Shown here one piece after another: positions 42,001-50,683 of a DNA stretch of 64,000 bases. The notes under the pieces were generated by a model. The model was not told where the DNA came from and did no database searches. It saw nothing but the letters and a program-made list of their open reading frames with translations. The first letter of the stretch is position 1. The number at the start of each line of letters is the position of its first letter. The position numbers were made by a program, and so were the translations under genes. Origin of the DNA: JANNMJ01 sp031425525. Lineage in GTDB: Bacteria; Bacteroidota; Bacteroidia; Cytophagales; Hymenobacteraceae. The stretch lies in assembly GCA_031425525.1 (NCBI GenBank), contig JANPJM010000069.1, forward strand, positions 1 through 64,000. The letters run 5' to 3'.

Positions 42001-45000
42001 CGCGCCACGGCGGCCCACCCGGCGGTTTTGTCGTAGTCGAAGACGCGCAACTCATCGGCCCAGACGCACACCGATTGGGTGCCCGCCGCCACGCCCGGCA
42101 CGCGGCTGACGGTCGGGTTGAACACCCCGATCATCATACTCTGCACATCGGAGAAATCGGGATTGCCCACGATGGTGATCTCGCGCCCGTCGCCCTCGGC
42201 GCCCACCGTAAAGCGCTTGCTAAGGGGCGCGCCCACGGCGTTGCGCCGCGCCTTGGCGTTCACCAGTTCGGAAAACGCCACGTCGATGATGTTGCCCGAC
42301 GGCCAGATGTCGGTATCGGCGGTGCGGCCGGGCTCGGTAATCTGGAGCGGTATCGAGTACTCGTAGTAGTTGGTGGAATAATCCTGGCCGATGCGGATGA
42401 ATGCCCGCAACGCGCCGGAGGGCACGGGAGCGGCGGGGTCGGCGCTCTGGCCGTGGACGAACATCCGCAACCGCTTGTAGATGAGCATATCGAGCGCCGT
42501 ATTTTTCCAAACGGCCTTGCCGAATCCTTTCTTCAGCCCATCAATACACAACTGCAACGACTGCTCATTGACCCGCCGATTGACCTGCGACGACACATCG
42601 CGGTCGCGCTGAATGCCCGGCGGCAGCACGTACGGAATGCCCCCGGCGTCGGCGGCGCCGTTGTTTTCGATGTTCACGGCCGAGACCGTGAACGCGTCGG
42701 CGTCGTTGAAATTCCCCGGCACCGCATCCGTGGAATCGATGATCAGGTTGGTGTACTTGCGCCATTGGTTAGCCACGAACCGCATCTGGTTCATGCGCAG
42801 CACCACCGGCTCGCGCCAGCCTTGCATATAGAGGCGCATAAAGCGCATACTCTTGTACCCGCTGAACCCGTTGACCGAGCGCGTCGGCGTACGGATCGGC
42901 ACCCGGAACAGGTACCACGTGACCTTATCGCCGTTGATGTCCGGCGACTCCGATTTGTCCACGATCCAGCCGTTTACGCCGCCTACTTCGAGGCCCGGCT
43001 GCAACGGCATTTCGTACTCGTAATAGGCATCTACGTCGTTCACGACGTTGTCGCGGTTCAGATCTTCCTTGTCGGGGAAGATGTAGGCGGCGCGCGGCGA
43101 GTTCTCCGGTGAGTTGCCCTGCAAGCCGTTGAACTGCTTGTAGCGCCCCAAAATCTTGGTGTTGGTACCGAGGAAGCTTTCATCGAGGTGGTGGCGGAAG
43201 TTGTCGGCCGACGGGTCGGCGAGGGTAGCATACTTCGGCGCCGATTCGGGATTGATGATTCCATCGCCGAAAAAGGTGCGCTCTTGGTCGTCCTTCAGCC
43301 CATCGAGACCCACATCCTGGTTGTCACGCGCGCCGGGGCTCGTATCGAAGGCGTCGGTGAGGTATTGCAGGGTGGTGGCCCGCCCAAACTCTGTGGGCGT
43401 GGTGTTGGTGTCAGAGCCATCAGCGGGCAGGCCGTTCTCGAACTCATACCGCGCGGCGTCCTTGATGACATCTTCCGAGATGTTGCCCAAGTTGAGGTAC
43501 AGCGTGCCGCCGGTGGTATTGGCTGCGGGCATGCGCAGCCCACTATTGTCGTCGATGACGCCGTTGGGCGTATTGATGAACGGATCGAGGAGCCAGAATT
43601 CGAGGTACTCGACGTTAGCGTTGTCGAAGTCGGTATCGAAGGGAATGCCGCGCGAGATGCCCGCCCAGCTTCGGCGTATTTGATTGGGGGTGGTGAACGA
43701 CAACAGCCCGCCGCCGCCGCGGTTCGGGTTAATGTCGGGGGTGTAGTTGTAGGGGCCGCGCTCGTCGGGATAGAAGGCGAGATCGAGCGGAAATTCGTAG
43801 CCGTTTTGCAGGCTGGGGTCGCGGTTGGGGTAGATTTCGCGCTGCGTCACCCCACGCGAGTAGTGATTCTTGAGGTCGGCGTCGGTGATGTTTTCCGGCT
43901 TCTGCCCGGTGGTGGCGTAATACGTCTGATCGACGTTGTACCACGCCAGTCGCGCCCGCCCAAACGCGCTCGCGCGACCCGGCTGGTTGGCGTTATACAC
44001 CCCTTGGAAGCGCCCATCGACGATGCCGCCCGGCGGCGTCGCCAGTTTCCAGGCACCCGTGGCGGTACCACCGAGTGAGTAGGGCGTTTCGGCGTTCTCG
44101 AAATCGTCCAAGTAACTCACGCCGTTTTCGCCCCGCAACTGCGATTTCCCCGGCACCAATTGCGCAAACTCTCCCTGGAACGTGATGGCACTCAGTTCCT
44201 TGGTCTGCACGATGGGCAGCGCGTCGATCATCTTCGTAAGGAAGCGCGACTCGCGGCGGAAGTTCACGTCGAGGCCCCAGATTGAGTTGTTCGTCGGCTC
44301 GTCCCCCAGATTCACCCGGTTGATGAGCGGGTTCTCGATCATGTGCATCGCCGTGCCCCCGACGGTCAGGTCGTTCGAGACCTTGTAGTCGAGGCGGGTG
44401 CCCACCAACCGGCGCGGCTGCACCTGCACGATGGCGTCTTTTTCGACATTGATCCGCAGCTCGGCCGCCGAGTTGAGGTAGCTCGGGTTGATGATTTTGA
44501 GGCGCGCCAGGTCGTAGAAAACCTGATAATCAACGCCTTCTGTCAAGCGCGTGCCGCCGGCGTACACGCTCACTGAGCCGGGTACCACCCGAATGCCGGG
44601 CAATTGCACTTCGTCGGAATTCGACTGCTGCATCCGGCCCGTCAGGAAAAACTTGGTGTACTGCGTGAATTGCGCCGCCTGGGTCTGAACGGAGTCGTAG
44701 AGCTGCTGAAAAACGTACTTTTCGGCGATGGCGGGCGTGTTGTCGCCGGGCACCTGCGTGGGGCTGTTCAGGATGCGGTTGCTCAAAAACGACCCGAACG
44801 GCTCGACCACCGGGAAGTACACCCGCCCGTTGTCGGGGTCGATGGTGAGGCCGGGGAAAAAGTCGAGGTTGCCGTCGGAGGGGCGGTCGTTGTTGGGGTT
44901 CACGTTGTCGAGCCCCAGCACCTGAATCAGCGGAATGTCGCGCACACGGTCGCCGCCTTCCTTCAACGACGTGATATTGACGCCCGTCTCATCGTCCTTG

Positions 45001-46691
45001 TACACGATGTTGAGCTGAAAATTCTCGCGCGTTACCTGCGAGGCATTCAGCGAGTACACGTTCTTCATCATCAAGTCCCAGGTCGGAAACTTGAGCGCCG
45101 GGTTCGTCGCCTTCAGCATCTTCAGGAAGATGACCTGATCGGCGGCTACGTCGGCGTAATCGTCCGACAGCTCGCCCACCTTGTAGGTGCGCCCGTTGAA
45201 GGTGTACTCGAAGGCCACGCCGCACACCTGGTCGGGCAGGAGCGTGCTGTTGAGCGAAAGCGTACCGAGTTGCGGGTTGTACTTGAACTCGCGCGGGTCG
45301 AGGCGACGGGCGCGGATGTGTTCGAAATCGCGCCCTTTCTGCAAGCCCTGTCCCGCCAGATAGGTATCGACGGTGTTTTGGCCGCGCACCCCGCCGCCGG
45401 TCACTAAACGGTCGAACAGGAGGTTGGCGCCGTTGGCCATCGCCACGGGGCGGGGCGCACCGCGCAGCAGGCTCTGGTTGAAGACGGTGGCGGGCTCGGC
45501 CAAGTCCATCAAAGTCACCACGTTGCGCAGGTTGTCGGCCGCAAGCGTCGAGGTGTTGGTGATGTACACTTCGAGGCGCCGAATCTGAATGCCCGAATTG
45601 ATGAGCGGCAGTTGGGCGAGGGCGCGGTCGTAACGGTCGCGGAAAAACTGCCCCAAGTAGTAGTGCCGGTCGCGGTCGTACTGGTCGCACCGAATCTCGA
45701 AACGCCGCGTCTGGGCACCGTTCTGAATCCGAATTTCGTCCTGCGTGCCCTGCACGGTGGCGCCCACTACGGTGGTGGTCAGGCGCCCAAACTGGGCCTG
45801 TACCTTCGCACCGAACAGGTTTTGCCCGCCCTGAATCAGCGATGACTGCAACGGCATCGAGACGTTGCCGGCCTCGATTTTCTTGATGATATCGGTCTCC
45901 GAACCCGTGTAATCGTACTTGATCTGGTTCTCGAAGTTGAAGTTCGCCTTCGTGTCGTAGTTGAAGTTGAGCTTCAATTTTTCGCCCACCTGCCCGGTCA
46001 TATTGAGCTGGATGGTTTGGTCGAAGTCGAAATCGCCGACGCTCTGCTGGCGCAGCGGCAGCGCCGGGTTGAAGTTGCGGTTGTGCCGGTAGCCCGCCCG
46101 GATCGTGACGGCGCCGTTGGGGCGGATGTCCACGAAGTTGCCGCCGAAGATGCGTTCGAGCGCCGGGGGCAGATAGATTTTCGGAATCAGGCGCTTGGTG
46201 GTGGTCACGGACTCGCCGTCGAGCCCCGCCGATTTCGAGCGGAAATAGTTGCGCGCCGCCTGCTGCTGCTGCCATTCGGCGTACTGCTTGTACGTCATGC
46301 GGCTCGGCGAGCGGTAGTCGAGGGTATCGCCGACGCGCTCCGAGATGTCGAAATAGCGCAACGAATCATCGACCCGCACATTCATCTTCACGTTGTCGGG
46401 GGCGCCGAGTTGGAGCGGCGAGGCACTCGACGGATTGGCGAACGGGTCGCCGTAGCGGTCGGTGAGGGCGGGTTTGGGCCGCACAGACGGCGCATACTGC
46501 CGGCTGGTATCGGCGGCGGCCGAGTCGGGCGGGGGGGGCGCCAACAGACGCGCCCATGCGCTCCGGTGCCCCCGCCCGCGCCCGCTCAAACGCGAGGCAA
46601 GCGGCGAGGCCACCGTCAGCCAGGAAAGTAGCGGCAACATCACCACGGCCACCACGGCCGTCGCTTGTTTACCCGAAAATCGTCGCAGCAC
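39009..46691 (-). CDS. sprA: T9SS outer-membrane translocon SprA (Sov)
   Basis: 2560 aa, slightly longer than the Flavobacterium and Porphyromonas homologs. It is the giant outer-membrane pore of the type IX secretion system. N-terminal hydrophobic segment (ATAVVAVVMLPLLSWLTVA), then SprA-family sequences such as RNYFRSKSAGLDGESVTT, LKLNFNYDTKANFNFENQIKY-like strands, IRVVPGSVSVYAGGTRLTEG, SYLDDFENAETPYSLGG, and C-terminal beta strands ending in VQLRYNLGL. Two low-complexity insertions stand out: Gly/Pro/Ala at about residue 1690-1725 and a Lys/Gly/Pro segment with GPDGKPV repeats at about 1975-2085. It follows ruvA on the same strand. Confidence 0.96.
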   Translation of the reverse strand: MLRRFSGKQATAVVAVVMLPLLSWLTVASPLASRLSGRGRGHRSAWARLLAPPPPDSAAADTSRQYAPSVRPKPALTDRYGDPFANPSSASPLQLGAPDNVKMNVRVDDSLRYFDISERVGDTLDYRSPSRMTYKQYAEWQQQQAARNYFRSKSAGLDGESVTTTKRLIPKIYLPPALERIFGGNFVDIRPNGAVTIRAGYRHNRNFNPALPLRQQSVGDFDFDQTIQLNMTGQVGEKLKLNFNYDTKANFNFENQIKYDYTGSETDIIKKIEAGNVSMPLQSSLIQGGQNLFGAKVQAQFGRLTTTVVGATVQGTQDEIRIQNGAQTRRFEIRCDQYDRDRHYYLGQFFRDRYDRALAQLPLINSGIQIRRLEVYITNTSTLAADNLRNVVTLMDLAEPATVFNQSLLRGAPRPVAMANGANLLFDRLVTGGGVRGQNTVDTYLAGQGLQKGRDFEHIRARRLDPREFKYNPQLGTLSLNSTLLPDQVCGVAFEYTFNGRTYKVGELSDDYADVAADQVIFLKMLKATNPALKFPTWDLMMKNVYSLNASQVTRENFQLNIVYKDDETGVNITSLKEGGDRVRDIPLIQVLGLDNVNPNNDRPSDGNLDFFPGLTIDPDNGRVYFPVVEPFGSFLSNRILNSPTQVPGDNTPAIAEKYVFQQLYDSVQTQAAQFTQYTKFFLTGRMQQSNSDEVQLPGIRVVPGSVSVYAGGTRLTEGVDYQVFYDLARLKIINPSYLNSAAELRINVEKDAIVQVQPRRLVGTRLDYKVSNDLTVGGTAMHMIENPLINRVNLGDEPTNNSIWGLDVNFRRESRFLTKMIDALPIVQTKELSAITFQGEFAQLVPGKSQLRGENGVSYLDDFENAETPYSLGGTATGAWKLATPPGGIVDGRFQGVYNANQPGRASAFGRARLAWYNVDQTYYATTGQKPENITDADLKNHYSRGVTQREIYPNRDPSLQNGYEFPLDLAFYPDERGPYNYTPDINPNRGGGGLLSFTTPNQIRRSWAGISRGIPFDTDFDNANVEYLEFWLLDPFINTPNGVIDDNSGLRMPAANTTGGTLYLNLGNISEDVIKDAARYEFENGLPADGSDTNTTPTEFGRATTLQYLTDAFDTSPGARDNQDVGLDGLKDDQERTFFGDGIINPESAPKYATLADPSADNFRHHLDESFLGTNTKILGRYKQFNGLQGNSPENSPRAAYIFPDKEDLNRDNVVNDVDAYYEYEMPLQPGLEVGGVNGWIVDKSESPDINGDKVTWYLFRVPIRTPTRSVNGFSGYKSMRFMRLYMQGWREPVVLRMNQMRFVANQWRKYTNLIIDSTDAVPGNFNDADAFTVSAVNIENNGAADAGGIPYVLPPGIQRDRDVSSQVNRRVNEQSLQLCIDGLKKGFGKAVWKNTALDMLIYKRLRMFVHGQSADPAAPVPSGALRAFIRIGQDYSTNYYEYSIPLQITEPGRTADTDIWPSGNIIDVAFSELVNAKARRNAVGAPLSKRFTVGAEGDGREITIVGNPDFSDVQSMMIGVFNPTVSRVPGVAAGTQSVCVWADELRVFDYDKTAGWAAVARLNAKLADVATVTATGSYTTFGFGALQTKIAQRTRENTLQFDINANVQGDRFLPRSLNLRVPVGLQYGSVVKEPRYDPLDPDTELQLSLEKFNETTAPGRVDAARTEYRDKVIDRVTTRSINLLNVRKERGPAPGTPAAGGGGPGAAPAAAAAPRAPKPWDIENFAVSYAYTERVQTNITIFRDLTKTYTGGIAYAYQANPKSYSPLSTVKVLSSPYFQFLKDFNFTPLPSTFSVRADVDRRYREQFLQRRGSVTELPTPAGVEPIFQKSFFFNRIYDVKWNLTKSLSLDYTATNRGVIDEPDGQINADLFPEKNRVIWQNARRLGRNTSFNQLTALTYRLPLDKFPLTSWLQADARYAAGYTWTAISTALRSDTLRLGNTIQNNREQSINAKADLVNLYNRVKFLKDINNPPKPIGVDKNGRPLPAGAKGATATGKPGGAPADPRGTIRKQPKGGDAKVAKDKNEVAEQSALVPQVGPDGKPVLGPDGKPVMVASAAGKDGKNGKPEPDTTKKKPELKLLKGILRGLMSVRSVNGTYTRTDGTLLPGYLPGTSLFGFSQGFRAPTAGFVFGQQYELQSLYDIAESRGWYTESSQNLNTPISNLTTENLTLRANVEPFKNFLIQVDARQTKSRAQEAFYRIDVDSFTGLPYEPRTLAPVQQFLTGAYSQSFLSVQTLFEGRGAQGRSAAFERFITNRQAIRGSIALARNLSPNDSSLQNNAQDVLIPAFQRAYSGRTAAGYKTRPFNPLAGLPLPNWSVQYNGLSEVPLLKKYFSSITLSHAYQSNYVIGNYSSAAIYREEPDGFPDIRSNGRLVPYYVISTVTIAERMAPLIGVNVKTKKNITGRLEYKVERNLALSTTNAQVTSIFVQDYVIGLGYITNRFKLPWKTRGVRRTLTNDLTMRLDLTIRDNETVQRTIVQERQTVGGVSVVTGESSQNQTTNGTRQVQLKPTIDYVLNQRLNLQMYFTRLVSAPKISSSFRNVVTTAGVQLRYNLGL

Positions 46692-46944
46692 CCGGTTCGA
46701 CTAAGGAGGTTACAGACAGGAAGGAGGAAGTAGCAGTTGCTCGATAGTGGGGCGGGCGAGAGGCGAAGAAACGAGAGAGAACAGGCAAACGCGGGGGCAA
46801 AACGAAAGAAAAATTATGTACCGGCGGCAACGGAATGCGTACCCGGAAGACTCCGGTTGGGCCGGAAGGGCTGCCGAACGCGCCAACATTCCCGCTGAGC
46901 GCGGGTTATACGAGGTTTCGGCGGCGCGCTTCCGGGGCCGCACT

Positions 46945-46973
46945 CAAATTTAGGGAGGTCACGACGATTTCAA
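46945..46973 (-). promoter_or_regulatory. possible sprA promoter
   Basis: On the minus strand TAAATTTG (46945-46952) fits TAnnTTTG, with a TTG (46971-46973) 18 nt upstream. It sits at the end of ruvA and 253 nt before the sprA ATG, so sprA may have its own promoter besides read-through. The gap 46692-46958 shows no gene. Confidence 0.35.
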
Positions 46974-47591
46974 GGCAAATTTAATCAACTCCTCGACGCG
47001 CAACGCCGGGCCGTGCTGCTCGATGAGGGCATCGAGCGATTTTTCGGCCGCCGCGCGGGCAAAGCCCAACGTCGTGAGGGCAGCTAACGCCTCGCTCCGG
47101 TTTTTATTGCCCGCCAGCCGCTCGGCGACCGACGCACCGCTCGCCGCACCGCCCGCCGGCACGATGTTGCTCACGATGCCTTCCTTTTTGAGCTTGTCGC
47201 GCAGGTCGAGGACGATGCGCTGGGCGCCCTTCGCGCCCAGGCCTTTTACGCGTTGCAGGGTGCGCACGTCTTCCTTCACGATGGCCTGTTGGGCATCGGC
47301 GACGCTCAGGCTGCTGAGTACGGCCAAGGCGGTGGCCGCCCCCACGCCGCTCACGCTGAGCAGGTGCAAAAACAGACTCTTCTCGGCCGCCGACTGAAAG
47401 CCGAATAGCGTATGCGCATCTTCCTTGATCTGCAAATGCGTCAGCAGCCGAACCGGCGAGCCTTCAGCCAAATCTTTCAACTCATCGAACGTGGCCAGCG
47501 AGATGCGGACTTCGTAGCCAATCCCTCCGGCTTCGATGATGAGGTGGGTGGGGTGGAGTTCGGCGAGGGGGCCGGTGATGTAGGCGATCAT
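46959..47591 (-). CDS. ruvA: Holliday junction DNA helicase RuvA
   Basis: 210 aa. Domain I OB-fold (MIAYITGPLAELHPTHLIIE, GIGYEVRISLATF), domain II helix-hairpin-helix motifs (SVSGVGAATALAVLSSL, VKGLGAKGAQRIVLDLRDKL) and domain III C-terminal UBA-like helices that contact RuvB (SEALAALTTLGFARAAAEKS). It binds Holliday junctions as a tetramer and drives branch migration with RuvB. ruvB and ruvC are not in the window. Placement upstream of sprA also occurs in other Bacteroidota as far as I know. Confidence 0.97.
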   Translation of the reverse strand: MIAYITGPLAELHPTHLIIEAGGIGYEVRISLATFDELKDLAEGSPVRLLTHLQIKEDAHTLFGFQSAAEKSLFLHLLSVSGVGAATALAVLSSLSVADAQQAIVKEDVRTLQRVKGLGAKGAQRIVLDLRDKLKKEGIVSNIVPAGGAASGASVAERLAGNKNRSEALAALTTLGFARAAAEKSLDALIEQHGPALRVEELIKFALKSS

Positions 47592-47605
47592 AATTTTTGT
47601 TTTCC

Positions 47606-47660
47606 TCCCACGGATTTCACACTGACTGTAATCCGTGTAAAATCCGTGTAATCCGTGGGA
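47606..47660. repeat. inverted repeat with AATCCGTGTA direct repeats
   Basis: TCCCACGGATTTCACAC (47606-47622) faces GTGTAATCCGTGGGA (47646-47660). Between them AATCCGTGTA occurs twice in tandem. It lies between the maeB stop and the ruvA start. Similar CACGGATT/AATCCGTG repeats are dispersed in other genomes. Confidence 0.75.
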
Positions 47661-47669
47661 GATTACATT

Positions 47670-49931
47670 CTACTGCGCATCAACCACGGCAATCGCCGTC
47701 ATATTGATGATTTCACGGACGCTGGAGCCTAATTGCAGGATATGCACCGGCTTGCGCATCCCGATCAGCACCGGCCCGATGACCTCCAAGCCACCGATTT
47801 CCTGCAAGAGCTTGTAGGCGATGTTGCCGCTGGTGAGGTCGGGGAAGATGAGCGTGTTGGCGCCTTCGGGTGCCAGCGTCGAGAACGGATAATGCTCGCG
47901 CAGCAGTTCCGGGGAAAGGGCCGTATTGGCCTGCATTTCGCCATCGACGCGGAGGTCGGGGTAGCGCTCGCGGGCGAGGATGAGGGCGCGCCGCACCTTG
48001 TCGGGCGAGGCGCCCGGCGTGGAACCGAAGTTGGAGTAGGAGAGGAGCGCGATGCGCGGCTCTTCGTCGAAAAACCGCACGGCCCGGCCCGCCAGCCCGA
48101 TGATATCGGCGAGTTCCTCGGCCGTGGGGTCAATATTGACGGTGGTGTCGGCGAAGAAATACGGCTGCTTCTTGCTCAGCACGATGTACATCCCGGCCGT
48201 GCGCTTCACGCCTTCCTCGGTGCCGATGACTTGCAGCGCCGACCGGATGGTGCGCGAGTAGTCGTTGGTGAGGCCGGAAATGAAGGCGTCGGCCTCGCCG
48301 GTTTCGACCATCATCGTCCCGAAATAATTGCGCTCGCGCAGCATCCGGCGGGCTTCCACCATCGTCACGCCCTTACGCTGGCGCTTGGCGAAGAGCAGCT
48401 TGGCGTAGGCTTCGCGCTGACCTTCCTCTTCCAGAATGTCGATCACGCGGGCGCCCTGCAAATCGAGGTTGTTTTCCTTGATGATATGGGCGATTTTTTT
48501 CTTGTTGCCGAGCAGTATCGGCACCGCAATGCCCTGCTCGATGACCGACTGCGCGGCCTTCAGAATCTTGTAGTTGTCGGCTTCGGCAAACACCACGCGC
48601 TTCGGGGAGCGCTTGGCGGCGGCGAGTAGGCGGTTGATGATTTTCTGATCGTTGCCGAGGCGCGCGTTCAGCTCGGCTTCGTAGGCATCCCAGTCGAGAA
48701 TCGGTTTGCGGGCCACGCCGCTTTCCATCGCCGCGCGCGCCACCGCCATCGAGATGCGCGTGATGAGGCGCGGATCCAGGGGCTTCGGAATCAGGTACTC
48801 GCGGCCGAATTTTAGGCGCGTATCGCCGTACGCTTTGTTCACGGCGTCGGGCACGGCTTCCTTCGCGAGGGCCGCCAGCGCGCGCACGGCCGCCAACTTC
48901 ATCGCCTCGTTGATCTCGGTGGAACGGACATCGAGTGCCCCCCGGAAAATGTAGGGAAAGCCCAACACGTTATTGACCTGGTTGGGGTGGTCGCTCCGGC
49001 CGGTGGCCATAATCAGGTCGCGGCGGGTGGCCATCGCCACCTCGTACCCGATTTCGGGCTCCGGGTTGGCCAGCGCAAACACGATGGGGTTGTCGGCCAT
49101 CGTCTTCACGAGGGCCGGGGCCAGCACGTTGGCCGCCGACAGGCCAATGAACACGTCGGCGCCGTGCATCGCGTCGGCGAGGGTGGTAGTGGGGGCGGCC
49201 GTCGGGTTGGCGAATTGCAGCCGCAGTTCGTCGAGGTCGGTGCGGCCGGGGTGAATGACGCCGCCGATGTCGAACATCGTCAGGTTTTCCTTTTTCAGTC
49301 CCAGATGGCAGTACAGCCGCACGCACGAAATAGCCGCCGCGCCCGCCCCGCTGACCACGATGCGCACCTCATCGAGCTTTTTGCCCACCACTTCGAGCGC
49401 GTTGAGCAGCGCCGCCGAGGAGATGATGGCCGTGCCGTGCTGGTCGTCGTGCATCAACGGGATGTTCATCTGCTCGCGCAGGGCCGTCTCGATGGCAAAG
49501 CACTCCGGCGCCTTGATGTCTTCGAGGTTGATGCCGCCGAACGTCGGTTCCAGCGACTTGACGATGCGCACGAATTCGTCGGGGTCGGTGCAGTCGATTT
49601 CGATGTCGAAGCAATCGATGCCCGCGAACTTCTTGAACAGTACGCCTTTGCCTTCCATCACGGGCTTGCTGGCTTCCGGCCCGATGTTGCCGAGCCCCAG
49701 CACGGCCGTGCCGTTGGAGATAACCGCCACCAGGTTGCCCTTGGCGGTGTAGAGGTACACGTCTTCTTTGCGGGCCGCGATGGCCTTGCACGGCTCGGCT
49801 ACGCCCGGCGAATAGGCGAGGGCCAAATCCTGCTGCGTGGCGACGGGCTTCGTCGGCACGGTTTCTACCTTGCCCGGCGGGTGCTGGCGGTGGTAAGCGA
49901 GAGCATCTTCGGCATTGATCTTTATCGCCAC
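47670..49931 (-). CDS. maeB: NADP-dependent malic enzyme with C-terminal phosphotransacetylase-like domain
   Basis: 753 aa. The N-terminal malic domain (about 1-410) decarboxylates malate to pyruvate with NADP+. Seen: LAYSPGVAEPCKAI, SNGTAVLGLGNIGPEASKPVMEGK, FKKFAGIDCFDIEIDC, LMHDDQHGTAIISSAA (metal and cofactor region), VVSGAGAAAISCVRL (Rossmann), FALANPEPEI. The C-terminal phosphate-acetyltransferase-like domain (about 430-753) in MaeB enzymes is regulatory and binds acetyl-CoA. Length is typical. It lies upstream of ruvA and sprA on the same strand. The gap 49932-50124 shows no gene. Confidence 0.95.
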   Translation of the reverse strand: MAIKINAEDALAYHRQHPPGKVETVPTKPVATQQDLALAYSPGVAEPCKAIAARKEDVYLYTAKGNLVAVISNGTAVLGLGNIGPEASKPVMEGKGVLFKKFAGIDCFDIEIDCTDPDEFVRIVKSLEPTFGGINLEDIKAPECFAIETALREQMNIPLMHDDQHGTAIISSAALLNALEVVGKKLDEVRIVVSGAGAAAISCVRLYCHLGLKKENLTMFDIGGVIHPGRTDLDELRLQFANPTAAPTTTLADAMHGADVFIGLSAANVLAPALVKTMADNPIVFALANPEPEIGYEVAMATRRDLIMATGRSDHPNQVNNVLGFPYIFRGALDVRSTEINEAMKLAAVRALAALAKEAVPDAVNKAYGDTRLKFGREYLIPKPLDPRLITRISMAVARAAMESGVARKPILDWDAYEAELNARLGNDQKIINRLLAAAKRSPKRVVFAEADNYKILKAAQSVIEQGIAVPILLGNKKKIAHIIKENNLDLQGARVIDILEEEGQREAYAKLLFAKRQRKGVTMVEARRMLRERNYFGTMMVETGEADAFISGLTNDYSRTIRSALQVIGTEEGVKRTAGMYIVLSKKQPYFFADTTVNIDPTAEELADIIGLAGRAVRFFDEEPRIALLSYSNFGSTPGASPDKVRRALILARERYPDLRVDGEMQANTALSPELLREHYPFSTLAPEGANTLIFPDLTSGNIAYKLLQEIGGLEVIGPVLIGMRKPVHILQLGSSVREIINMTAIAVVDAQ

Positions 49932-50124
49932 GGGAATCTTGCTGAATGAGTCGGCAAGTTCGGCAGTAGCGCGCGGACGGCAATAAGCTGGCGCGCGTTT
50001 AAGCCGGCCGCAGGTCGGGCTAACGCGTTAACCACAGAATAGACGGGGTGACGTAGGCGAGCTTAGGGGTGGGGTGACCAGATATGGTCAGCGTATCTGG
50101 CAGGAAATACACTTGTTTTGCTAT

Positions 50125-50682
50125 TCATCTTCTTCTTATGTCGTTAATTTCATTTTCTTCCGGATGATATTCTTCAAATCTTGTGTATTTTTTTCCCCTA
50201 CGGTTGTAAATCATTAATTTGCCTTTCTCAAAATAGCAAAATGAATGAAAGGTGCTGCACAGGAAAAAAAACTTTCCGCTTGAGCGCAACTTAGCTTCGG
50301 CTTTTTGCCACTCAGGCATGTATATGTTAGGGTAACAATCCAAGCAAGCTGTGCCATTAGGGTAGAGTGCGACGAATACGCACTCGATAGAATCGTTTTT
50401 TATCAATACTGCGATTAGGTCGGTTTCTGGTGAGAATGAGTTGGAGAAAGTCGTATCAACTTCATTGTTGTGAAAACCTCTTTGCTCTGCTTTGAAAACA
50501 GGAACTACGGCGACGATTCTTTTGGCAAGTGTCTTGCGAATTCCTTTTCGGGTTGACCCGCGGGCTAAATAGTCCACTGCCAGCTTCCGGACGCGCGAAC
50601 TATCGTAAGCCGTTGGACACTGGCCTTGCGCCAGAAGAGCGGCCAATGTTAAAATAAAGGTAAAAACCAGGAAAGGCCTCAT
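50125..50682 (-). CDS. small secreted orphan protein, AT-rich
   Basis: 185 aa. Signal peptide FTFILTLAALLAQGQ, then a mixed alpha/beta domain with several Cys (CPTAYD, CVFVALYPNGTACLDCYPN, FLCSTFHSFCYF). No family recognised. It starts 1 nt after the stop of the UMF1 permease, as if in one operon, yet its base composition is much more AT-rich than that gene. It may be an acquired cargo gene. Confidence 0.75.
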   Translation of the reverse strand: MRPFLVFTFILTLAALLAQGQCPTAYDSSRVRKLAVDYLARGSTRKGIRKTLAKRIVAVVPVFKAEQRGFHNNEVDTTFSNSFSPETDLIAVLIKNDSIECVFVALYPNGTACLDCYPNIYMPEWQKAEAKLRSSGKFFFLCSTFHSFCYFEKGKLMIYNRRGKKYTRFEEYHPEENEINDIRRR

Positions 50683-50683
50683 T

